Source: Akkermansia muciniphila (lineage in GTDB: Bacteria > Verrucomicrobiota > Verrucomicrobiia > Verrucomicrobiales > Akkermansiaceae). Taken from it: 42,890 nucleotides of DNA. The stretch spans positions 1 through 42,890 of the forward strand of contig CAMAQB010000020.1 in assembly GCA_945860285.1 (NCBI GenBank), given 5' to 3'. Shown one piece after another: positions 1 to 8,266 of the stretch. The notes below the pieces were generated by a model. That model saw nothing but the letters and a program-made list of their open reading frames with translations, was not told where the DNA came from and did not search any database. Position numbers and translations under genes: made by a program. Every line of letters begins with the position of its first letter. The first letter of the stretch is position 1.

Positions 1-2
1 CA

Positions 3-602
3 TCCTACGCATGGAGCAGTTTGCCGGCGTATGAGAGCGGCAAAGCACCCAAATGGCTGGTGATGGAGCGTGTGCTCGAGGCATTTCATCTCGATCTCCG
101 TCATCGGGGGCGCAAGGCCTACGTCGCCTATCTGCAACGCCGGGCCGAAGAAAATGGCGGCAAATTGAGTCATGAGGCGATGCGCGAGTTGAGAAAGGGT
201 TGGTATTTGGGAGGTGATGGATTTCGCGATCAGTTGGTGAATCAGATCGATGCAGTGGCGGGAAAAATGATCAAAAAAGGCTCTGTATCCGGACCCGTTG
301 TCAAAGCGCACAAAGAGGCTGACGCTGAGCATTTTATTACCATGTTGGGTGCAGCAATCGAATACGACGTTGATCGAGAATCTCTCGCACAACAACGAAA
401 AGGAATCTGGCAGAAAGCATTGCTGGCAGCGATGGTGAAAAAGCACTGCGCTGTGTGCAACGAATGGATTGCCAAGCGTCTCGAAATGGGGCATCCTGCG
501 GGTATGAGCAGGGTCGTTAAACTCCACCAAGAGAGCAAAGAGGGAGTTAAACAGATAAAAAAATGTGAAAAAGCACTTGCAAAAACCAAAGACAAACCTT
601 GA
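3..602 (+). CDS. REP-associated Y1-type transposase (RAYT-like), 3' part only
   Basis: The reading frame is open from the first base, so the gene starts before the window. The first visible residues, SYAWSSLPAY, match the conserved stretch that follows the HUH/Y1 catalytic core in RAYT-like transposases of this kind (YPWSS.xAY), so the catalytic His pair and Tyr should lie upstream or close to this edge. The rest is the basic C-terminal extension with a typical E.MRELRKGWYLGGDGFR segment and a Lys-rich end. In known RAYT systems the enzyme acts on short single-stranded REP hairpins. No REP array is visible beside it here. The methionine-initiated part (TTG at 21) is not a real start. The family call rests on the C-terminal half alone. 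Confidence 0.7.
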   Translation, partial: SYAWSSLPAYESGKAPKWLVMERVLEAFHLDLRHRGRKAYVAYLQRRAEENGGKLSHEAMRELRKGWYLGGDGFRDQLVNQIDAVAGKMIKKGSVSGPVVKAHKEADAEHFITMLGAAIEYDVDRESLAQQRKGIWQKALLAAMVKKHCAVCNEWIAKRLEMGHPAGMSRVVKLHQESKEGVKQIKKCEKALAKTKDKP

Positions 603-666
603 GGAGTGCCGCATGGCTTGCCGGGAGAGCTTTCGGAAAAAAGTTGCAAGCTGCCAACAAATCAGG

Positions 667-694
667 TTGTCGTACCAAGCCCATGGCGTAGAAT
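667..694 (+). promoter_or_regulatory. sigma70-type promoter of dnaX, leaderless layout
   Basis: TTGTCG (667-672), 16-bp spacer, TAGAAT (689-694), then 7 nt to the GTG start at 702. Transcription would begin at or within a base of the start codon. There is no Shine-Dalgarno sequence in between. Inferred from sequence only. Confidence 0.45.
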
Positions 695-701
695 CCCGAC
701 C

Positions 702-2210
702 GTGAGCTACCAGGTCTTTGCCAGAAAATACCGACCCGCCGTCTTTGCCGATGTGCTGGGTCAGGACCATGTGGTCCGCACTCTCACGAATGCGATCCGT
801 CAGAACCGTCTTGCCCACGCCTACTTGTTTGTCGGTCCCCGCGGCACCGGAAAAACGTCCACGGCCCGGATTTTCGCCAAGGCCTTGAATTGCCCGGGTG
901 GCCCGATGGTGGATTTCGATCCGAACGACCCTGTATGCCTGCAAATCGCGGAAGGCACTTCGCTCGATGTCGTCGAGATTGACGGAGCGTCGAACAATGG
1001 TGTCGACGAAGTGCGCACCCTGCGCGAATCGGTCAGCTACCTGCCGATGTCGGGGCAGTTCAAGATTTATTACATCGATGAGGTGCACATGCTCACGACC
1101 AGCGCGTTCAACGCGTTGTTGAAAACCCTGGAAGAGCCGCCTCCCCATGTGAAATTCATTTTTGCAACGACGGAGGTCCACAAGATTCTTCCGACGATTC
1201 TCTCCCGCTGCCAACGATTCGACCTGCGGCCGATTCCGACGGAGACCATCGCGGCGCATTTGCTTCATATTGCTTCGAAAGAGAGTGTGACCCTCGATGA
1301 AAAGGCCTCGTGGGCGATTGCCAAGGGTGCCGATGGCGGCATGCGCGATGCGCAGTCGATGCTCGATCAACTCGTCGCTTTCTGCGGTCAGAAAATTGGG
1401 GAAGAGGATGTGATCAGCATCTTCGGATTCACATCACGGGAGACCGTTGCTTCGCTGTGTGATGCCATTTTTCAGAAAAACACCGCGGCTGCTTTGCAGA
1501 TCATCCATCGCGAATTCTCCACCGGTCGCGACGTGACGCAGTTGCTCAACGAATTGATCGGTGTCCTGCGCGCGATCATCGTTGCCAAGGTGGATCCCGA
1601 CGCATCCAACGAGGGGATTCCTGACGAGATCTGGCAGCAGTTGCTCGATGCCTCGAAGAATTGCAAAGCAGATCGTTTGCTCGCGGTGATTGATGTTTTC
1701 GCCGATACGGAAGGACGGATGAAATGGGCCTCGAACCGCAGGCTTCATCTGGAGCTGGGTGTGATCAAGGCGATCCAGACGATCGGCGAGGCGCGTGTTT
1801 CCGATATCATCAATGTGCTCGCGGGGGCCTCCGGATTTTTCCCTGAACAATCCTCCGATGTTGGTGTCGAAAAATCCGCAATCGCTGAAGTGGAAAAGGA
1901 ATCCATCTCCGTTCCGCCGCGGGTCGAGCAGGTCGCAGCGCCCGCCACGGTTGCTGAAACAACACCTCAGCCACCACCGGCTGGTAAAAAAAGCAAGGTG
2001 GGCGATTTTTCCTCGATGGATGACCTGATCGAAGAGGCCACGGACCTGCCCGAGCCCCCGCCCGAAGTGCACATCGCAGTTGCGGCGGCACCCGCAAAGG
2101 CCGCTGTCGAGCCCAAGCGGGACACGGCCCGTCCGGTCGATGATTTCCACAACGATCCGTTGATCAGCAAAGCGATTGAGATTTTCGCGGCAAAATTTGT
2201 CAGTGTCTGA
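702..2210 (+). CDS. dnaX: DNA polymerase III subunit gamma/tau
   Basis: Clamp-loader AAA+ ATPase of the replicative polymerase. The GTG at 702 is chosen because VSYQVFARKYRP aligns with the E. coli N terminus (MSYQVLARKWRP); this gives 502 aa. Seen: Walker A GPRGTGKTS (45-53), Walker B/DEVH (126-129), sensor SRC (168-170), then a short acidic/proline-rich C-terminal region ending in FHNDPLISKAIEIF. Residue numbers align with E. coli, which shows that of the four zinc Cys (64, 73, 76, 79) only Cys64 and Cys79 remain; 73 and 76 are Asp. The C-terminal part is short compared with full tau, so polymerase and helicase contacts may differ. It is followed after 22 bp by ybaB, the classical dnaX-ybaB pair; a recR gene is not next. 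Confidence 0.95.
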   Translation: MSYQVFARKYRPAVFADVLGQDHVVRTLTNAIRQNRLAHAYLFVGPRGTGKTSTARIFAKALNCPGGPMVDFDPNDPVCLQIAEGTSLDVVEIDGASNNGVDEVRTLRESVSYLPMSGQFKIYYIDEVHMLTTSAFNALLKTLEEPPPHVKFIFATTEVHKILPTILSRCQRFDLRPIPTETIAAHLLHIASKESVTLDEKASWAIAKGADGGMRDAQSMLDQLVAFCGQKIGEEDVISIFGFTSRETVASLCDAIFQKNTAAALQIIHREFSTGRDVTQLLNELIGVLRAIIVAKVDPDASNEGIPDEIWQQLLDASKNCKADRLLAVIDVFADTEGRMKWASNRRLHLELGVIKAIQTIGEARVSDIINVLAGASGFFPEQSSDVGVEKSAIAEVEKESISVPPRVEQVAAPATVAETTPQPPPAGKKSKVGDFSSMDDLIEEATDLPEPPPEVHIAVAAAPAKAAVEPKRDTARPVDDFHNDPLISKAIEIFAAKFVSV

Positions 2211-2232
2211 ATCATTTACCCCATTGCTCCCT

Positions 2233-2538
2233 ATGAACATCGCCAAACTCATGCAGCAGGCCCAGAAGATGCAGGCCGGCCTCGCCCTCGCCCAGGAGGA
2301 GCTTTCGAAACGCACGGTCGAAAGTTCCATCGCCAACGGCAAAGTCACCGTCACCGCCACCTGCGCCGGTGATGTCACCGCGATCCACATCGATCCCTCG
2401 GTGGTCGATCCATCGGACGTGGAGTTTTTGCAAAATCTCATTCTGAAGGGTGTGCAGGAAGCGATTGCCCAAGGGCGCGAGATTTCCGCCGCCGAAATGA
2501 AAAAGCACACCGGCGGTCTGCCGATTCCGGGAATGTGA
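2233..2538 (+). CDS. ybaB: YbaB/EbfC nucleoid-associated protein
   Basis: A 101-residue homodimeric DNA-binding protein family, usually encoded directly after dnaX, as here (22-bp gap). The start MNIAKLMQQAQKMQAGLALAQEEL is the family signature, so the ATG at 2233 is taken rather than the upstream in-frame GTG-like extension that overlaps dnaX. The central TCAGDVTAIHIDPSVVD and the C-terminal KHTGGLPIPGM agree with the family. No Shine-Dalgarno sequence is seen; translation may be coupled to dnaX. Confidence 0.95.
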   Translation: MNIAKLMQQAQKMQAGLALAQEELSKRTVESSIANGKVTVTATCAGDVTAIHIDPSVVDPSDVEFLQNLILKGVQEAIAQGREISAAEMKKHTGGLPIPGM

Positions 2539-2542
2539 TGTT

Positions 2543-3691
2543 ATGAATGGCATGCTCCATGGCTCGACAGCCGATCCCGCCGCACCAGCGATCCGCTCCA
2601 CGGGCCGGATGGCGCGCGGAAGGCTCGCTTGCGGCCTGGCCGTGTTTTGCATGCTCCTCTCGTCTGTTTTCAGCTCCGCCGAGGACGCTGTTGTCAACAT
2701 GCAGTATGTCAGCACTGCGGGCGAGTGGATGAAAAATCCGGATGCCGCAAAGCGCAAAGCCGCTTACCTGACGTTCCACATCATGGATGCATCGGCGCAG
2801 AAATATTTCAAGTCAGCTTTGGATGCCGCGCAAAAATTCCACCAAGGCAACATCAGTCGCCTCGACGCCACGAAAAATTCGCTCAATGAACACGCGGAAC
2901 TCGCGAAACGATTGGGCGAGGAACGCAGCCGGGTGATCCAGTTGATCCGCACCGATTATCACAAGGACGCAAAGAAAGTGAAGATGCTGCGCGATGAAAT
3001 GGAGTCATTGATGGCTCTGCATGAAAAGGTGGTCAAACTGGCGAAAAAGAATCTGACCACCGATCTTGCGACCACAGAGGCCGCGATCGACGCGCTGTGC
3101 GAGATCGCCCGCGAGCGCGAAAAATTCGACTCCTCGGCTTTTACGAAAAAGTTGTCCGACAAAGAACTGCGGGCCTCGATCATCAACGACAGTCTTGAGG
3201 CGGAGCGAGTCGAAAAAACGATCGCATCGCTGGAGAAAAGCTGCAAGGAAATCGCCGCTCTCGCCGAGGTGGAAAAACACAACGCCGCCAATGGCAAGTG
3301 GTGCTCGGCGGGCATGAAATCATTCGCGACCCTCTGCAATTACGAACGGGTGGCGGTGGGTCTGCGACCGCTGTTTGTTGAAGAAAAACTGAGCAGTGCC
3401 GCTGAGGGCCACAGCTCCGACATGGCATCGAAGGGCTTCTTTGATCACGAGTCTCCCGTGCCGAATAAAAAAACGCCCTGGGATCGCGCCAAACTGGCGG
3501 AGTTCGATGGTCAGGCTTCCGGCGAAAATATTTTCATGGGCCCCACGAATTACCAGGCCGCGTACAATGGATGGTTCGGTTCCGATGGCCATCGTTTTTG
3601 CATGTTTTCCGATGGGCCGAATTGCATGGGAGTTGGCATTTCAGGCGTTCACTGGACGATGATGATCGGCAGCAAAAACGGCTGGCAATGA
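2543..3691 (+). CDS. secreted CAP-domain (SCP/PR1-like) protein with coiled-coil N-terminal half
   Basis: Up to 382 aa. A signal peptide lies at about residues 23-46 (MARGRLACGLAVFCMLLSSVFSSAEDA), so the ATG at 2609 may be the real start; the ATG at 2543 lies only 4 bp after ybaB. Residues about 60-245 are charged and helical, probably coiled coil. The C-terminal 130 residues are a CAP domain: CNYERVAVGLRPL, the HSSDMASKGFFDHESP block, SGENIFMG, and the WFGSDGHRFCMF and GVGISGVHWTMMIG blocks. CAP proteins are extracytoplasmic; their role in bacteria is mostly unknown (sterol/lipid binding, peptidase or adhesion have been proposed in other groups). The stop overlaps the next start (ATGA), so the two genes are probably cotranslated. 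Its place in a dnaX-galK series is unusual. Confidence 0.8.
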   Translation: MNGMLHGSTADPAAPAIRSTGRMARGRLACGLAVFCMLLSSVFSSAEDAVVNMQYVSTAGEWMKNPDAAKRKAAYLTFHIMDASAQKYFKSALDAAQKFHQGNISRLDATKNSLNEHAELAKRLGEERSRVIQLIRTDYHKDAKKVKMLRDEMESLMALHEKVVKLAKKNLTTDLATTEAAIDALCEIAREREKFDSSAFTKKLSDKELRASIINDSLEAERVEKTIASLEKSCKEIAALAEVEKHNAANGKWCSAGMKSFATLCNYERVAVGLRPLFVEEKLSSAAEGHSSDMASKGFFDHESPVPNKKTPWDRAKLAEFDGQASGENIFMGPTNYQAAYNGWFGSDGHRFCMFSDGPNCMGVGISGVHWTMMIGSKNGWQ

Positions 3692-4650
3692 AAAAAATCC
3701 TCGCCCTCCTGGCAACGTCGCGCATTGCCAACGTGCCAAGCGTTGTTTCTAATGTGTTTACCGGGATGATGTTGGGAGTTTTGCTGCATGAAAACACGCC
3801 GCAGAATTTTTCCATAACTCTGCCGACCATTCTCGTCGCCTGTTGCTTGTATGTGGCCGGGAATTTTCTCAATGACTGGCACGATGTCGAATGGGACCGG
3901 ATGCACCGCCCGGAGCGCGCGATTCCGTCAGCGCTCTTTCCGCGCTGGTCGTATCTGTTGGTGTCATTGGTGTTGTTCAGCGCCGCAGGAGCCATCGCAC
4001 TGTCGTTGAGTAAAACCGTGTTTCTGGTGGCATTGGGCATTATCGTCCTGGTGGTCGCCTATACCTTGTTGCACAAGAAAACCACGGCATCGATCTGGCT
4101 GATGGGTGCTTGTCGCGCGGGTCTCTATTTGCTGGGATGGGCAGCCATGGATGAGAGGTTTCGGAATTTGGATCTCCATAACTACGGCTGGGCGTGGTGG
4201 TCACATTTGCTATTATTCGCGGAAATTCTATTTTTTCCGATGACCGGTCTTTGTTGTTACATCGCGGGAATTTCTCTGTTGGCTCGCTTTGAATCCCGAC
4301 CCGATGCCCCAGCGAATGTGAAAATGATGGCCACGATCTTGTTGTTGTCGCCCTGCCTCACGCACAGCTGCTTTTGGGTATCTTCTGCCGTTACGCATGG
4401 TGAAATTCCCTGGTTTCTCTTCGCGACGCTGCCGTTTTTCCTGTGGACGATGGTGGCCATTCGCAAAACAATGCCCCTGCCCCGCAAGGTTTCCCACTTG
4501 CTGGCGGGCATCGCTTTGGTGGACTCCGTTTTTTTGTTTGGCTATATTGCATTAGCCGATTCTTTGTTGTTGAATCCCGCTGTCTATCTGATCCCCATCC
4601 TTGCCTTGGTTGCCGCACTGCTGTTGCAAAAAATCGCACCTGCCACCTGA
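3688..4650 (+). CDS. UbiA-family prenyltransferase-like membrane protein (EboC-like)
   Basis: 320 aa with about eight hydrophobic segments. The diagnostic UbiA motif NDxxDxxxD is present: Asn62-Asp63, Asp66 and Asp70 followed by RPERAIPSA. A second, clear DxxxD motif is not seen; the corresponding loop reads YIAGISLLARFESRPD, which recalls EboC-type members more than UbiA or MenA. UbiA enzymes move polyprenyl groups onto aromatic acceptors inside the membrane; the acceptor here is unknown. The start ATG overlaps the CAP gene stop by 4 bp and galK follows after 15 bp. No other ebo genes are in the window, so the substrate cannot be inferred from context. Confidence 0.75.
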   Translation: MKKILALLATSRIANVPSVVSNVFTGMMLGVLLHENTPQNFSITLPTILVACCLYVAGNFLNDWHDVEWDRMHRPERAIPSALFPRWSYLLVSLVLFSAAGAIALSLSKTVFLVALGIIVLVVAYTLLHKKTTASIWLMGACRAGLYLLGWAAMDERFRNLDLHNYGWAWWSHLLLFAEILFFPMTGLCCYIAGISLLARFESRPDAPANVKMMATILLLSPCLTHSCFWVSSAVTHGEIPWFLFATLPFFLWTMVAIRKTMPLPRKVSHLLAGIALVDSVFLFGYIALADSLLLNPAVYLIPILALVAALLLQKIAPAT

Positions 4651-4665
4651 TTCCTTCTCTCCACC

Positions 4666-5853
4666 ATGTCACCAACGCTAACCCAACTTGTCGCTGCGGC
4701 TTCCGCCGGACTGTCCCGCAATCCCGATGTCGCCGCCGCCGCACCCGGACGCGTCAATCTGATTGGCGAGCACATCGACTACTGCGATGGTTTCGTGATG
4801 CCTTTCGCTCTAGACCGCTACATCGTGATCGCTGCGGTGCGCAATGGCAGCGACATCGCGAACGTTAGCAGCGCGGGGCTGGCCGATGCGAGCATTTCTT
4901 TGCATCAACCGCAGGAGATTCGCGAGCCAAAGTGGGCGAACTACCTGCGCGGGGTAATCGATGGATTTCAAAAAATCGGCTATGAAATTCCCGGCTTCGA
5001 TGCCCACATCGCCTCCTCGGTTCCGGGCGGTGCGGGACTTTCCTCCTCGGCGGCATTGGAATGCGCCACCGCGACCTTGTTGGAGGGTTTGTTAGGTGTC
5101 ACCCTGCCGAAAAAACAAAAAGCCCTGCTCTGCCAACATGCCGAGCACGCATTCGCCGGAGTGCCTTGCGGCATCATGGATCAGTTCGCCTCGACATTCG
5201 GGGAGGAAAACCGCCTGGTGATGATCGATTGCCAGTCGGGCGAACCGACGCTGGTGCCTTTTGAAAATCCCGCGCTCTCGGTGATTATTGCCAATACCAG
5301 GGTGCATCACGAACTTTCCGATGGCGCATACGCCCTCCGCCGGCAACACACGGAGCAGGGACTGGCGCTGCTGCAAAAGGCTTCGTGGCGGGATGTTTGC
5401 ATGGCCGATGTCGAATCAGCCTGGGATCAACTCGGTGACCCGGTCAACCGTCGCGCGCGCCACGTGGTGAGCGAGATTGCCCGCACCCGGGCCGCCGCGG
5501 AGGCTCTTGCGGTGGATGATTTCACCGCGCTGGGGGAATTGATGTACGCCTCCCATGTTTCGCTGCGCGATGACTTTGAAGTCTCCTGTCGGGAGCTCGA
5601 CCTGATGGTGGACATTGCCTCTGACATCGGTCCGCAAGGCGGCGTGTTCGGCGCGCGCATGACCGGTGGAGGTTTCGGTGGCTCCACGGTGACCTTGTGT
5701 GAGACGTACCGTGCAGGCGACATCATGGAAATCATGCGGACGAGATACGGCCAGCAAACAAACATCGTGCCCGAGATATTTTGCTCCCGCCCCTCCCGCG
5801 GCGCGCATTTGATCGAGTTTGATCTTGTAAGCCCGAATCAATCTGCTAGGTGA
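4666..5853 (+). CDS. galK: galactokinase
   Basis: GHMP-family kinase that phosphorylates galactose to galactose-1-phosphate (Leloir pathway). 395 aa, the normal length. Seen: galactokinase signature GRVNLIGEHIDY (27-38), ATP loop PGGAGLSSSAALE (about 119-131), CGIMDQFAS block carrying the catalytic Asp, and motif 3 MTGGGFGGSTV (about 332). galT, galE and galM are not in the window. It starts 15 bp after the UbiA-like gene, without a Shine-Dalgarno sequence. Assignment as galK rather than another GHMP sugar kinase rests on the N-terminal signature. Confidence 0.92.
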   Translation: MSPTLTQLVAAASAGLSRNPDVAAAAPGRVNLIGEHIDYCDGFVMPFALDRYIVIAAVRNGSDIANVSSAGLADASISLHQPQEIREPKWANYLRGVIDGFQKIGYEIPGFDAHIASSVPGGAGLSSSAALECATATLLEGLLGVTLPKKQKALLCQHAEHAFAGVPCGIMDQFASTFGEENRLVMIDCQSGEPTLVPFENPALSVIIANTRVHHELSDGAYALRRQHTEQGLALLQKASWRDVCMADVESAWDQLGDPVNRRARHVVSEIARTRAAAEALAVDDFTALGELMYASHVSLRDDFEVSCRELDLMVDIASDIGPQGGVFGARMTGGGFGGSTVTLCETYRAGDIMEIMRTRYGQQTNIVPEIFCSRPSRGAHLIEFDLVSPNQSAR

Positions 5854-5858
5854 CGGGT

Positions 5859-6308
5859 ATGAGTGAGTTGATCCGGATCGAACCCATTGCGCTGATGCCC
5901 ACCCAGGCGGGCTGCGCTCTTTTTCTGGGCAATGGCAAGAAGGTGATCTCGTTTTTCATCGATCCCTCGATCGGCGCTTCGATCAACGGCGTGCTGGCCG
6001 GACAGAAATCCGATCGACCGCTGACGCATGATTTGTTCCTGATGACACTCGAAAGTTTCGGCGCGCAATTGTTGCGCACGATCATCGTCAACATGGTTGA
6101 TGAAGTGTATTACGCCCGGGTCATTTTCCAGGTGGAAAACGAAATCCAGGAAAAAAAAATTGTCGAACTGGACGCCCGCCCCAGCGACTGCATCGCCCTG
6201 GCGGTGAGGGCGCGCTGCCCGATGTACATTGTTCCGGCACTGTGGCACAGCCTGCCCGATGTATCGGAAACACTCGACGACATGCGCAGCGAAGGAGAGA
6301 ATTCCTAA
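5859..6308 (+). CDS. bifunctional nuclease domain protein (DUF151/BFN)
   Basis: About 149 aa. The start ATG at 5859 is preceded by AGGTGA, one of the few good Shine-Dalgarno sequences in this window; a GTG at 5850 overlapping the galK stop is less likely. The body matches the BFN/DUF151 domain: LFLGNGKKVISFFIDPSIGASI, then HDLFLMTLESFGAQLLRTII, YYARVIF and the signature DARPSDCIALAVRARCPMYI. Members have been reported with DNase/RNase activity in a plant protein and in Thermotoga-type proteins; the bacterial role is not settled. Probably cotranscribed with galK. Confidence 0.88.
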   Translation: MSELIRIEPIALMPTQAGCALFLGNGKKVISFFIDPSIGASINGVLAGQKSDRPLTHDLFLMTLESFGAQLLRTIIVNMVDEVYYARVIFQVENEIQEKKIVELDARPSDCIALAVRARCPMYIVPALWHSLPDVSETLDDMRSEGENS

Positions 6309-6330
6309 ATGAGTAACGCAGTGTTCGTTC

Positions 6331-6360
6331 TTTACCATCTGTGATTTCCCCCGCTATGGT
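6331..6360 (+). promoter_or_regulatory. possible promoter of the terC-like gene
   Basis: TTTACC (6331-6336), 18-bp spacer, TATGGT (6355-6360), 15 nt before the ATG at 6376. It lies in the 67-bp gap after the DUF151 gene. Both hexamers match only 4 of 6 consensus bases, so this is weak. Confidence 0.3.
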
Positions 6361-6375
6361 TGCCGCCTCGCTGTT

Positions 6376-7416
6376 ATGACTGTAGAATATCCTGTTTGGT
6401 GCTGGGGCACCTTTTTTGTTGTTGTCCTGGTGGCTCTGTTTGTCGATCTCGGTATTGCCAACCGTCGTGCGCACGCACCGAGTCGCCGTGAGACGCTGAT
6501 TTGGAGTGCGGTGTGGATTTCGTTAGCGCTGCTGTTCAATGTCTTTATTCACTGGGCGGTCAGTAAGAGCAATGGTCCGGAATTGGGCTTCTTCAAGGCG
6601 AAAGAGTTCTTGACTGGCTACCTGATCGAGTTGTCGCTTTCGGTCGATAACTTGTTCGTGTTTTTGCTGATCTTCGGTTACTTCAAAGTGCCGAAAAAAT
6701 ACCAGCATCGGGTTTTGTTTTGGGGCATCATGGGAGCCTTGTTGATGCGTATGCTGATGATTTTTACCGGTGCCGAGTTGGTAGAGCGTTTCCACTGGAT
6801 TCTCTATGTTTTCGGAGTATTCCTGCTGTGGACGGGAGTAAAAATGTTTGGCGACAATGACGGTGGTTTCAATCCCGAAGACAGTCGTTTGGTTACTTTT
6901 ATCACCCGCTTTGTCCGCATTTCCAAGCACTACGAGGGCAGCAATTTCACTGTCATCAAGGACGGCAAGCGCACCGGCACTTTGTTGTTGCTGGTTCTGA
7001 TCGTGGTCGAGCTTTCCGATGTGATGTTTGCGGTTGATTCGATCCCCGCCATCTTTGGCATCACGACTGACAAGTTCATTGTTTACACCTCAAACATTTT
7101 TGCGATTCTTGGGTTGCGAACTTTTTTCTTTTTGTTAGCCGATCTGGCGGACCGATTTCATTTGTTAAAGTTTGGTCTCGCGTTCATTTTGAGTTTCATC
7201 GGTGTCAAAATGTTGTTGCCCTTGGCGGCAGCAGGAGTATTGAAATTTCATGACGGTTCTGCCGACTCGGGTTTTTACAATTGGGTGCAACGATTTCACA
7301 ATCACGAATTCCAGCAAAGCATGGTTAACATTTCGCTCGGCGTAGTGCTTGCGGCATTGCTTCTTTCGGTGGTGCTCTCGTTGCTGTTGCCAAAAAAAGA
7401 GTCGTCGGATACCTAA
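6376..7416 (+). CDS. TerC/Alx-family integral membrane protein
   Basis: 346 aa with about nine membrane segments. The family core is clear: FLTGYLIELSLSVDNLFVFLLIF, HRVLFWGIMGALLMRM, LYVFGVFLLWTGVKM, and VELSDVMFAVDSIPAIFGITTD with its paired acidic residues in the membrane. TerC/Alx proteins in other bacteria are linked to manganese export during protein secretion, alkaline pH response and tellurite resistance. In E. coli alx is controlled by a pH- and Mn-responsive leader; the gap here is only 67 bp, too short for that element. rluE follows after 11 bp. Confidence 0.92.
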   Translation: MTVEYPVWCWGTFFVVVLVALFVDLGIANRRAHAPSRRETLIWSAVWISLALLFNVFIHWAVSKSNGPELGFFKAKEFLTGYLIELSLSVDNLFVFLLIFGYFKVPKKYQHRVLFWGIMGALLMRMLMIFTGAELVERFHWILYVFGVFLLWTGVKMFGDNDGGFNPEDSRLVTFITRFVRISKHYEGSNFTVIKDGKRTGTLLLLVLIVVELSDVMFAVDSIPAIFGITTDKFIVYTSNIFAILGLRTFFFLLADLADRFHLLKFGLAFILSFIGVKMLLPLAAAGVLKFHDGSADSGFYNWVQRFHNHEFQQSMVNISLGVVLAALLLSVVLSLLLPKKESSDT

Positions 7417-7427
7417 CGGTTTGCGCA

Positions 7428-7994
7428 GTGCTTATTGCCTTCCACAAGCCCTTTGATGTCTTATCGCAATTCACCCGTGAGTTGCCGGAACATCGCACGC
7501 TCGCTGATTTTGGTCTGCCAAAGGATGTTTATCCGATTGGCCGGCTCGACCGCGACTCCGAGGGCCTGTTGTTGCTCAGCGACGAAAAACCGCTGGTTGA
7601 CCGGCTCTTGAACCCCCGGCACGAACACCCGCGCACCTACTGCGTGCAGGTGGAAGGCATGCCCGATGAATCCCAAATGCAGACATTGCAAAACGGAACG
7701 CTGCAAATCCAAGGCCACCGCGTGGCCCGGGCCGTCGCCACGGTACTGCACGAAGAGCCCGTGTTTTCTCCCCGCCATCCGCCCATTCGTTTTCGCGCCG
7801 CCATCCCCACCAGCTGGATCCAACTGACCCTCACCGAGGGCAAAAACCGCCAGGTCCGACGCATGACCGCCGCAGTCGGTTTGCCCACCCTGCGGCTGGT
7901 GCGCGTCGCCATCGGGGCCCTGCAACTGCACGATCTTCCGCCCGGCACTTGGAAACACCTCAGTGCGGAGGATCGCAAGCTGCTGGGAGTCTGA
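7428..7994 (+). CDS. 23S rRNA pseudouridine synthase, RluE-like
   Basis: 188 aa with no S4 domain, as in the RluE group. The start is a GTG at 7428; MLIAFHKPFDVLSQF is the expected N terminus of this family and there is no earlier in-frame start. Catalytic motif GRLDRDSEGLLLL with Asp41; later KNRQVRRMTAAVGLPTLRLVRVAIG is the second conserved block. RluE of E. coli modifies U2457 of 23S rRNA. The exact target here is inferred. It lies 11 bp after the terC-like gene and probably ends the transcript. Confidence 0.88.
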   Translation: MLIAFHKPFDVLSQFTRELPEHRTLADFGLPKDVYPIGRLDRDSEGLLLLSDEKPLVDRLLNPRHEHPRTYCVQVEGMPDESQMQTLQNGTLQIQGHRVARAVATVLHEEPVFSPRHPPIRFRAAIPTSWIQLTLTEGKNRQVRRMTAAVGLPTLRLVRVAIGALQLHDLPPGTWKHLSAEDRKLLGV

Positions 7995-8230
7995 ACCCGA
8001 CATCCCAAGGTTACCATGGCAAATACACATTCCTTGGCAATACGAGCGGGTGACCAGTCCTTAGACCGCACAACGGCACATCGTCCCTGGTGAAGTGTCG
8101 GAGGTCGGGAATTTCGATCAAGTGGTGGTTTAGCTGGCGAGAACCGAGAACGAAGCTCCTTGCGCACTTGAAAACCAAGGACGACAAATCCCAAGAGCAC
8201 AATGAGAATCAGTGTGTCCTTTCTCCGCCC
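7995..8230. other. intergenic stretch without recognisable gene
   Basis: Between rluE and the antitoxin promoter. Translations on both strands look like noise. An 8-bp direct repeat ATCCCAAG occurs near 8003 and again near 8188, and CCAAGG/CCTTGG form a loose inverted repeat near 8007-8035. No T-tract terminator, tRNA or promoter stands out. It may be debris from island insertion. Confidence 0.4.
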
Positions 8231-8259
8231 TTGCGGTCTGATCCAGTTGCTGGTAACCT
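8231..8259 (+). promoter_or_regulatory. promoter of the toxin-antitoxin pair, leaderless layout
   Basis: TTGCGG (8231-8236), 17-bp spacer, TAACCT (8254-8259), then 7 nt to a GTG at 8267. The -35 is identical to that of the MFS gene at 34607. The geometry supports GTG 8267 as the antitoxin start, although the -10 matches only three consensus positions. Confidence 0.4.
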
Positions 8260-8266
8260 GCTTGCG

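Noticed and set aside
606-701. N-terminal extension of dnaX from the ATG at 606
   Set aside because: The extra 32 residues do not match the family and a promoter lies inside this stretch; the GTG at 702 fits both the alignment and the promoter.
1434-2510. 358-residue minus-strand frame opposite dnaX and ybaB
   Set aside because: Overlaps two established genes over its full length and has no motif.
8006-8036. Terminator after rluE
   Set aside because: The CCAAGG/CCTTGG stem has a loop of about 20 nt and no T-run.
7637-8202. Minus-strand frames upstream of the toxin-antitoxin pair
   Set aside because: Two frames each open for 60-190 codons, but one mostly overlaps rluE and neither shows a domain.
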